Assembly: GCA_913009285.1 (NCBI GenBank) | Contig: CAJVYE010000014.1 | Coordinates: 1 to 11,307 of the forward strand | DNA: 11,307 nucleotides | DNA from: an uncultured Nitrospirota bacterium | GTDB taxonomy: Bacteria > Nitrospinota > Nitrospinia > SZUA-224 | Reading direction: 5' to 3' | Shown: piece by piece, positions 1-4,448 of the stretch | Layout of the letters: each line of letters starts with the position of its first letter | Numbering within the stretch: position 1 is the first letter of the stretch | The notes under the pieces: generated by a model | What the model was told of the DNA's origin: nothing | Seen by the model: only the letters and a program-made list of their open reading frames with translations | The model's database searches: none | Made by a program: the position numbers and the translations under genes

Positions 1-148
1 CGAACTTGAAATAATTGTTTTGAATAATTTGAGCTTCCTGGGGTGGGGGGTTGTGTTTTATTTGGGGGGTTAAGTTGGGGTGGCCTTTGGGTGTGGGAGG
101 TTTGCCTCTGGATACATTTAGGTCTGGTGTGGTGGTTTATATATATGT

Positions 149-171
149 AAAAAAAAAAAAAAAAAAAAAAA
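149..171. repeat. poly-A homopolymer of 23 bases
   Basis: An uninterrupted run of 23 A separates a G/T-rich block from a C/T-rich block. Such a run is rare in phage genomes and common at chimeric or low-quality joins. It could also be genuine low-complexity sequence. Confidence 0.8.
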
Positions 172-304
172 TACTACATATACCCCCTCCCCTGGGCATT
201 TTATTTCTTAGTTAAGGGAATTATCCAGACTCCTTCACTCATTGCCCATTTCACACGACACCCCTCCACCCAGGTAGATCTAATTTTTTCATACAGTCAT
301 TTCC

Positions 305-334
305 TCATTTGGTCATTTGGTCATTTGGTCATTT
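305..334. repeat. 8-bp tandem repeat (TCATTTGG)
   Basis: Three perfect direct copies of TCATTTGG (305-328) are followed by TCATTT. A similar TCATTT also occurs just upstream. No function is evident. Confidence 0.8.
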
Positions 335-389
335 TCTTTTGAGGATTAAATCCTTATTTTAAGGCACCCGTTCGAGGATATAGGGAGGG

Positions 390-424
390 AAAGAGGAAAA
401 GGATGGCCTCGGAAGGCTTATCCT
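390..424 (-). terminator. intrinsic terminator of the minus-strand genes
   Basis: Read on the minus strand, 424 to 400 folds into a hairpin: outer stem AGGAT/ATCCT and inner stem GCCT/AGGC with a four-base loop, interrupted by a small internal bulge. It is followed by TTTTCCTCTTT. It begins only two bases past the stop codon of the minus-strand gene ending at 427, which is where a terminator would be expected. The bulge and the interrupted T tract make it moderate in strength. Confidence 0.6.
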
Positions 425-426
425 CA

Positions 427-681
427 TTATGTTATTATTTCATAGCTGTTTTGCCACATAAGTTGCGGATTACAAACAATATAGTTATTCATTTGTTCAG
501 CTATCACTCTATCAAATGTAGAATTAAAATACCAATCACTATCCATAGTTGGATATAAGTCAAGTAGATGTTGAATTTTATCCTGTTTAAATCTTAACAG
601 AAGTCCATTTTTTCCGCACTCGCCTTCTATAATGTCATTGGACTTTGTTATTATACAGAATAACCAATATTTATCTTTCAT
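427..681 (-). CDS. hypothetical protein, 84 aa
   Basis: This is a small protein that I do not recognise. The chosen start is the ATG whose first base is 681 (MKDKYWLFCI). An AAGGA box lies 11 bases upstream. A longer frame starting at 726 would run through the 705-732 hairpin and has no better ribosome binding site. The sequence is mixed charged and aromatic, with residues CGKNGLLLRFK near the middle and a tail ending in SYEIIT. No membrane segment, signal peptide or known motif is visible. It is the second gene of the leftward pair, after the 149-residue gene, and a probable terminator follows directly. The cluster is opposite in direction to the late genes, a position where phages often keep early or regulatory genes, but nothing here supports a specific role. 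Confidence 0.55.
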   Translation of the reverse strand: MKDKYWLFCIITKSNDIIEGECGKNGLLLRFKQDKIQHLLDLYPTMDSDWYFNSTFDRVIAEQMNNYIVCNPQLMWQNSYEIIT

Positions 682-704
682 AACCTGTTTAATCCTTAAT
701 GAAT

Positions 705-740
705 AGAGGCTTGGGGTAAAACCCAAGCCTCTTGTTTTTA
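705..740 (+). terminator. strong hairpin with plus-strand T tract
   Basis: An 11-bp perfect stem (705-715 with 722-732, AGAGGCTTGGG/CCCAAGCCTCT) and a six-base loop are followed on the plus strand by TTGTTTTTATTT, a good rho-independent terminator. On the minus strand the trailing sequence is ATTCATT, a weak U tract. The hairpin lies between the two minus-strand genes. It could stop plus-strand transcription coming from the left and only partly reduce leftward read-through into the 84-residue gene. Confidence 0.7.
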
Positions 741-744
741 TTTC

Positions 745-1194
745 TTATTTATCCAACAGACCCTGTTCCTTCAGGGATTTCATTGTGGCAACCATTTCCT
801 CCATTGTCATACCCAGTTCGGCCTCTGCAGCCTTGGCCTTCTGAGCCATTACCTTCAGAGTTACCCCAGTGGTCCGTTGTCCGACTTGATAACCATCCGC
901 CAAAACCTGCATGGCTTCATGGCCTTCAGGTTTTAAAGTTCCATCCTCCTCAAATCCAACATCCTTATAATTGGGACGGGTTGAGAATTGTCGGATACCG
1001 GCTTCAATGAGAACTGCCAAAGAACAATCATACCGCTTTTGGCATTCCTCGTCAGTTGTTGGTACTCCCCACAAGATTTGATATTTGACATCTGACTTGG
1101 CGGTAAAACCAATGTTAGTAATCAAGTTGGTTTTGTTGTCAAATTCTCGTACTGGGGCACAATATTCAATTTCTCTCTTGTTGTTCTCGGCCAT
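745..1194 (-). CDS. hypothetical protein, 149 aa
   Basis: The function is not recognised. I chose the ATG at 1194 (MAENNKREIEYC) because AAGGAGGG lies nine bases upstream. The open frame extends to 1344, but that part spans the predicted promoter at 1288-1316, so a start there would not be transcribed from it. A GTG or ATG in the leader near another GGAGGTG remains possible. The N-terminal half includes an aromatic stretch (YQILWGVP). The middle reads TTDEECQKRYDC. The C-terminal third is Ala/Glu/Met-rich and probably helical (VMAQKAKAAEAELGMTMEEMVATMKSLKEQG). No membrane segment is seen. It is the first gene after the leftward promoter and so probably the best expressed of the pair. A DNA-associated or regulatory role would be a guess from position only. 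Confidence 0.75.
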   Translation of the reverse strand: MAENNKREIEYCAPVREFDNKTNLITNIGFTAKSDVKYQILWGVPTTDEECQKRYDCSLAVLIEAGIRQFSTRPNYKDVGFEEDGTLKPEGHEAMQVLADGYQVGQRTTGVTLKVMAQKAKAAEAELGMTMEEMVATMKSLKEQGLLDK

Positions 1195-1287
1195 TTTATG
1201 ACCCTCCTTATTGTTAAAATGTTTTAGTTTGTTTTGCACCACTTTGTTGTATTCACCTCCTTCCATTATTTTTTTGTTGTCGCTCTT

Positions 1288-1310
1288 AGTATTGCACATT
1301 CCATGCCAAT
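1288..1310 (-). repeat. 23-bp promoter repeat, copy 1
   Basis: This segment and 1395-1417 agree at 18 of 23 positions on the minus strand (consensus ATTGGYATGG-WW-TGTGCARTACY). The copy occupies the spacer and -10 box of the leftward promoter. It could be an operator or simply a shared promoter ancestry. Confidence 0.6.
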
Positions 1311-1316
1311 TGTCAA
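1288..1316 (-). promoter_or_regulatory. leftward sigma70-like promoter
   Basis: On the minus strand, TTGACA (1316-1311) and AATACT (1293-1288) are separated by 17 bp, and TGC immediately before the -10 box forms an extended -10. The -35 box is a perfect match and the -10 box matches 4 of 6 bases. Transcription would begin near 1281, leaving a leader of about 85 bases before the ATG at 1194. The -10 region overlaps the first copy of the 23-bp repeat described separately, so regulator binding there would affect initiation. Confidence 0.7.
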
Positions 1317-1383
1317 GAATTGCAGAAATAAAGTCATAACTCATTGATTTTATTATATAAAAAAGGGTAAAATAAATTCTTTA

Positions 1384-1417
1384 TACCACTCTGTGGTACT
1401 GCACAAACCATACCAAT
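1384..1417 (-). repeat. 23-bp promoter repeat, copy 2, with small hairpin
   Basis: The second copy of the 23-bp repeat (1395-1417) starts 107 bp from the first and has the same orientation. It lacks a good -35 box, which argues for a protein-binding site over a second promoter. A perfect TACCAC-TCT-GTGGTA inverted repeat (1384-1398) overlaps its edge. Confidence 0.55.
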
Positions 1418-1519
1418 TAAGTAAAGTTTTACCCAAAAAAGGATAATTAATTACCTAACTGGTCCTAACCTGTTGTAATCATTGACTAAATCATTGGGGT
1501 ATGGATTACATACCTCAAG

Positions 1520-1540
1520 CCTGGGTACTTTCTACCCAGG
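1520..1540. repeat. hairpin, 8-bp perfect stem
   Basis: CCTGGGTA and TACCCAGG are perfect inverted copies around a five-base loop (CTTTC). No T tract follows on either strand, so a terminator is unlikely. A recognition or structural element in the control region is more plausible. Confidence 0.7.
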
Positions 1541-1541
1541 G

Positions 1542-1553
1542 GTATTGCAATAC
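1542..1553. repeat. perfect 12-bp palindrome GTATTGCAATAC
   Basis: This fully symmetric sequence is two bases from the preceding hairpin. Its half GTATTGCA also occurs at the leftward promoter's -10 box (1289-1296), and GTACTGCA occurs at 1396-1403. The three sites share RGTAYTGCAM, consistent with a set of operator sites of differing strength. No regulator gene is seen in the window. Confidence 0.55.
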
Positions 1554-1558
1554 GCAAC

Positions 1559-1724
1559 TGGTAATCAATCCCTCCAAGGAGGATAGGATAATCACGAAGA
1601 ACATACCCTCCCTTCCCTCATTGATTACCAAGGATGATTCCATACCCTTAAGACAATGGTAATCCTGGAGGGAAGGAATGATAGCATTACCATGATTATG
1701 CTGGAGGGATTGGTAATCACGGAG
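1559..1724. repeat. iteron-like TGGTAATC boxes
   Basis: TGGTAATC occurs on the plus strand at 1559, 1657 and 1711 and on the minus strand at 1623-1630. Near matches are at 1587 (GATAATCAC), 1685-1692 (CATTACCA) and 1694 (TGATTATG). Three of them continue into [C/T]GGAGGG (1657, 1694, 1711). The pair 1611-1630 and 1657-1676 forms a 20-bp inverted repeat matching at 17 positions across a 26-base spacer. The arrangement looks like binding sites of a replication initiator or repressor. Confidence 0.6.
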
Positions 1725-1806
1725 GGGTCTGGGGGGATTCACTACCCTGCCACCCTTGTGAAACCTCTCCTAATCAGCTATATACTTTTTACAATTCTAA
1801 ACGAGT

Positions 1807-1871
1807 GGGGGGAAGGGAACCAAGGAACCAAACCCAGAGGGGGGAAGGGAATCAGGGAAGAAACCAAATCC
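1807..1871. repeat. 32-bp imperfect tandem repeat
   Basis: Two head-to-tail units each begin GGGGGGAAGGGAA (1807 and 1839) and end in ACCAAAYCC. The middle parts differ by substitutions and a small indel. The plus strand is almost free of T here. The function is unknown; it is part of the control region. Confidence 0.65.
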
Positions 1872-1875
1872 TGAC

Positions 1876-1897
1876 CTATTCCATATTATGGATTAGA
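1876..1897. repeat. 22-bp dyad repeat, copy 1 (intergenic)
   Basis: A 22-bp sequence with core TCCATATTATGGA is identical to 6263-6284. It is almost a palindrome: around the central T at 1886, nine of ten pairs are complementary (1876-1885 against 1887-1896), the exception being T/T. A 14-bp inverted repeat (GACGAT-AA-ATCGTC, 1901-1914) follows four bases later, and the early promoter begins about 100 bp downstream. Dyad symmetry plus exact conservation points to a protein-binding site. Confidence 0.75.
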
Positions 1898-1918
1898 CAA
1901 GACGATAAATCGTCGAAC

Positions 1919-1957
1919 GAGAGGGGAAGGGGGAGGGGAGGAAAGGAAGGGGAGGAA
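1919..1957. repeat. 39-base polypurine tract
   Basis: All 39 bases are G or A, with four runs of at least four G. The last gap between G runs is ten bases, so it does not fit the strict G-quadruplex rule. A triplex, or an easily melted structure near an origin or promoter, is possible. Confidence 0.7.
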
Positions 1958-1992
1958 CTTAATTAAAGGGGTTGGTTTGGGGGGTGTGGGAC

Positions 1993-2021
1993 TTGACATA
2001 GAAAGGGAAGTGTGTTATGAT
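1993..2021 (+). promoter_or_regulatory. strong rightward sigma70-like promoter
   Basis: TTGACA (1993-1998), a 17-bp spacer and TATGAT (2016-2021) give a near-consensus promoter, with TGT before the -10 box (extended -10). Transcription should begin near 2028, leaving a leader of about 52 bases. It is placed to drive the whole rightward operon. It needs no phage factor by sequence, so expression by the host polymerase is likely. Confidence 0.8.
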
Positions 2022-2080
2022 AAGGGAAGATAAGGGTAAATCTGATTGATTTTTCTGATAGAGGGAGAAGGGGAAGAACT

Positions 2081-3736
2081 GTGGCTTTTAAGGTTAAGGA
2101 GAGAACTAAAAAAGAACTTGATGTTTCTTACAAGGATATAACTGCTTCTGAATTTTATTCTCCTGAAGACCCTTTTGACAAGGTGAATCAAGTTGTAGAA
2201 ACAATCTTAACTATGCCCTATAGAATGATGAGGGATATGGCTGAAACTGTTCACAAAGCCAGGATAGGGGCAGGTAATCTACGAGTAGGCCCTATGGGAG
2301 AAGGCGGTGAGTGGTTAACGGGGCAAGTCGAAATTGCTCAAGCAGCTACAGAATCTGCTCTTTTGGCTTTTGGAGGGTCTGGAGGAACTGGGCCTGCTCG
2401 GATAGGGATTAAGGAGGCTGTTGTGGAGACAGCTGAGCAGTTTAAATCTTTAATCAAAGAGCAGAAAGGGAAGATCTTTCCTGGTCAAGCTGAAGCCTTT
2501 AGGGCTACACAAAAGGGGACCAGACAACTTCCAAAAGGTTTTCTTAAACCAGTTAAGGAGATTAATCTCTACGATATCACTAAGATGGATTTTTCTAAAG
2601 GTCAAAGACTTGAGTCCTTTGGGACTTTTGATAGAATAACTGACATTGTTAATCTGAATTTAAATGAACTTGCAAAGAGATCTCTTGTCGATCCTACTAA
2701 GGCCAAGAACACTCTCTTCCACGAAGTTGGTCATGCCTTGCAGAAGAGAACAGGACTCTCTGATAAGTATGGGACTACTGTTAGGGAAATTCATATGCAG
2801 ATGTTTGCTGATTCACTTGAGATGACAGCTAAAGGAGAGAAGATTTCTTCTAAGATTTTGGCAGAAGTCTTTAAGAGGACTTGGGAGGAGGCTAAAGTTG
2901 CTGAAAGTTCTGGAGAAACATCATTGCAGGTAAGTAAAATGATTCGAGAGAGAAGGAAAATAAGAAGAGAAGAAAAATGGGAAAATTTTTTGGACTATGA
3001 TAAAGTAGAAAGGGATTTTGTTGAAGAAGCCCTAACTACTAAATCCCTTTCCAAGGATGCCTTTAAACTGGGAAGGGAGATTCATGCAGGAGAGGTGGGT
3101 AGAGCAGAAGTGGAAGGGGCTCTTAAGGCCTTTAAAAAGCTGGAGATGGATCCTATGGAAAAGGCTACTCGGGGACAGTTCTTTGGAGAGGCCCTGGAGT
3201 TTTCAGAGATCCTTGGAGGGAAACCCTCAGGGAAGATAGGGTTTCTTAAGAAGATAGGAGAATTGCCAAAAAGCTTTGGAGAAAAGAATATTAAACAAAT
3301 AGATTATCGAGATATTGAAAGACTTGAACTAATCTTAAATAACATTAGGACTACAGGTAGCCCAGTTCAACCAATACTACGCTCGTTTGGTGGAAAACAA
3401 GGTAACGAAATTCTTACTATAATGGATAAACATTTTGACTTGAGGGGAGAGTATCCTAAGGGTAAAGAAGCCGAAACTATCCTCAAAAAAATTGGAAAGG
3501 TAACTAATCTTCAGGAGAAAAGATTAGTTAAAACAATAGAGAGTATCCAAGAAACCTTACTTACTGGAGAATTGGAACCTATGAAGGCTCCTCAAAAATG
3601 GCTTGATTATATGGATAATCTTTTTGAAGGGATAGTCAAAGAGGCCGAAAAAAGTGGAGATCTAAAAGAACAACTAAGAGGAATAAGGCTTCGTAAATTT
3701 TATAATAATAAGAAAAATTTTATTCCCTACGATTAG
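2081..3736 (+). CDS. HEVGH metallopeptidase-like phage protein, 551 aa
   Basis: First gene of the rightward operon. The start is GTG, with AGGGGAAG a few bases upstream; the next in-frame ATG would cut off a large part. The key feature is TLFHEVGHALQ, with the zinc-binding HExxH at residues 214-218 (H214, E215, H218). Glu236 in REIHMQMFAD, 18 residues later, could be the third zinc ligand, as in gluzincins. The N-terminal part (about 1-120) is Met/Gly-rich with a GGSGGTG linker near 100. The region after 250 is highly charged and probably alpha-helical to the end. There is no signal peptide or membrane segment. Size and position next to the terminase suggest a virion-related or maturation protein with a zincin domain, but the family is not recognised. 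It could also be an inactive zincin fold. The next gene follows after 14 bases. Confidence 0.75.
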   Translation: MAFKVKERTKKELDVSYKDITASEFYSPEDPFDKVNQVVETILTMPYRMMRDMAETVHKARIGAGNLRVGPMGEGGEWLTGQVEIAQAATESALLAFGGSGGTGPARIGIKEAVVETAEQFKSLIKEQKGKIFPGQAEAFRATQKGTRQLPKGFLKPVKEINLYDITKMDFSKGQRLESFGTFDRITDIVNLNLNELAKRSLVDPTKAKNTLFHEVGHALQKRTGLSDKYGTTVREIHMQMFADSLEMTAKGEKISSKILAEVFKRTWEEAKVAESSGETSLQVSKMIRERRKIRREEKWENFLDYDKVERDFVEEALTTKSLSKDAFKLGREIHAGEVGRAEVEGALKAFKKLEMDPMEKATRGQFFGEALEFSEILGGKPSGKIGFLKKIGELPKSFGEKNIKQIDYRDIERLELILNNIRTTGSPVQPILRSFGGKQGNEILTIMDKHFDLRGEYPKGKEAETILKKIGKVTNLQEKRLVKTIESIQETLLTGELEPMKAPQKWLDYMDNLFEGIVKEAEKSGDLKEQLRGIRLRKFYNNKKNFIPYD

Positions 3737-3750
3737 GAAAGGTTTAACTA

Positions 3751-3924
3751 ATGCCAGCAATTCTCGAGCGATGTGTTAAGAGCCTAAAGGCGGAGGGTTA
3801 TCCTTCTTCACGAGCTTGGGCTATCTGTTCTAAGAAAACTGGTTGGAAAAAGGCTAAAGGAGGAGGCTGGGTGAAAAGGGAGAAGGGGAAGACACTAAGG
3901 TATAAAAGAAGGAGAAACCCCTAA
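3751..3924 (+). CDS. small basic Cys/Trp protein, 57 aa
   Basis: A short gene with GGAAAGG seven bases before its ATG. Its TAA shares one base with the ATG of the terminase small subunit (TAATG), so the two are probably translationally coupled. The N-terminal half has the pattern CVKSL...G...AWAIC, with Cys8 and Cys26 (MPAILERCVK start). A comparable Cys-x(n)-G-x(n)-AxAIC pattern occurs in short segments of various phage proteins, but I cannot assign it to a named family. The C-terminal half is very basic (KKAKGGG, REKGK, RYKRRR), which suggests nucleic-acid binding. Its position directly before the terminase genes hints at a packaging accessory role; this is inference. Confidence 0.75.
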   Translation: MPAILERCVKSLKAEGYPSSRAWAICSKKTGWKKAKGGGWVKREKGKTLRYKRRRNP

Positions 3925-4448
3925 TGGGAAGACCAGCACTGGGGCTTAGCCCTAAAATAAGCCAGATGAAAAACCATCACCGATCTATGGCAAGGGACTT
4001 GATTGCTATGGGAGAGATGAGGAACGTAGACCTGGCTCGGATTTATAATATGACAGAGAGTCAGATCTCCATAATCATTAACTCTCCCTGCTTTTTAGCC
4101 TATATGGCAGAACTTGAGGATAGGGTTGAGGATAATATCTGTGAACTGAGAGATGATATACGACTTCTTGTTCCCAGGGCTTCTTTAGTGATTAAAGAAG
4201 AACTGTTTAAAGAAGGAGAAGAAGGAGAGGATGGGGAGACAAAGCCTCTTAATTTCTCAGACCGAAAACTCCGCCTTGGAGTTGCCTTTGATATCTGGGA
4301 TAGGGATTCTGGGAGGAAGAAACACGGAGAGTCGGCAAGTAAGTCCATTCACTTTCATCAGCATAATGAACTCTATGTAACTAAGAATATGTCTACAGAA
4401 GATCTGCAGAGGGATATATTTGATCTTATCTCTGAAGAGGAGGATTAA
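3924..4448 (+). CDS. terminase small subunit-like protein, 174 aa
   Basis: Small terminase subunits bind the packaging site on phage DNA and hand it to the large subunit. This protein has the expected size and place, directly before and overlapping the large subunit gene. Residues about 22-52 form a helix-turn-helix-like segment (AMGEMRNVDLARIY, then MTESQISIIINSP), in which the second helix would read DNA. The middle (57-95) is acidic and helical, suited to oligomerisation. The C-terminal part contains FHQHNELYV and an acidic tail (LISEEED), a likely contact for the large subunit. Translation is probably coupled to the preceding small gene through TAATG. A transcription regulator is the alternative, but the gene order argues strongly for terminase. 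Confidence 0.75.
   Translation: MGRPALGLSPKISQMKNHHRSMARDLIAMGEMRNVDLARIYNMTESQISIIINSPCFLAYMAELEDRVEDNICELRDDIRLLVPRASLVIKEELFKEGEEGEDGETKPLNFSDRKLRLGVAFDIWDRDSGRKKHGESASKSIHFHQHNELYVTKNMSTEDLQRDIFDLISEEED

Larger units (their letters stand above)
1..426. other. gene-free left end, possibly partly artefactual
   Basis: No open frame with a believable start lies here on either strand. Positions 40-148 are almost all G and T, with G runs of 4-6. A run of 23 A follows (149-171), and then the strand becomes C/T-rich up to about 300. A short tandem repeat of TCATTTGG (three full copies and a partial fourth) occupies 305-334. The last part (390-424) is the terminator of the minus-strand genes. The abrupt composition changes are unlike the rest of the window. 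Since the other end is proven adapter read-through, part of this stretch may also be non-genomic, but this is not shown. Confidence 0.5.
1425..1992. other. repeat-rich non-coding control region
   Basis: No gene is supported here. Short frames on both strands exist only because the repeats lack stops. In order the stretch holds a hairpin (1520-1540), a 12-bp palindrome (1542-1553), a cluster of TGGTAATC boxes (1559-1718), a 32-bp imperfect tandem repeat (1807-1871), a long dyad site repeated in the terminase gene (1876-1897), a GACGAT/ATCGTC inverted repeat (1901-1914) and a 39-base purine run (1919-1957). It sits between two outward-pointing promoters. Iteron-like boxes, dyads and strand-biased tracts are typical of phage origins or packaging and control sites. 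Which of these applies is inference. Confidence 0.5.

Noticed and set aside
732..1010. 92-residue Pro-rich plus-strand frame
   Set aside because: It is antisense to the better supported 149-residue gene, which has a promoter and a strong ribosome binding site.
1394..1425. Second minus-strand promoter at the 23-bp repeat
   Set aside because: It shares the spacer and -10-like region with the first promoter but the -35 position reads TACTTA and the -10 is poor (AGTACC), so a binding site is more likely.
1515..1742. 75-residue minus-strand frame with repeated peptides (PLRDYQSL, PSLQDYHCL)
   Set aside because: The repeated peptides are a by-product of the TGGTAATC/GGAGGG DNA repeats; the start is GTG with no convincing ribosome site, and the composition is unlike the other genes.
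1656..1874. 72-residue plus-strand frame in the control region
   Set aside because: It runs through the repeats and G-rich tandem units, has no clear Shine-Dalgarno at its start and looks like chance.
1919..1957. Canonical G-quadruplex
   Set aside because: Four G runs exist, but the last loop is about ten bases, longer than the usual limit of seven; kept only as a purine tract.
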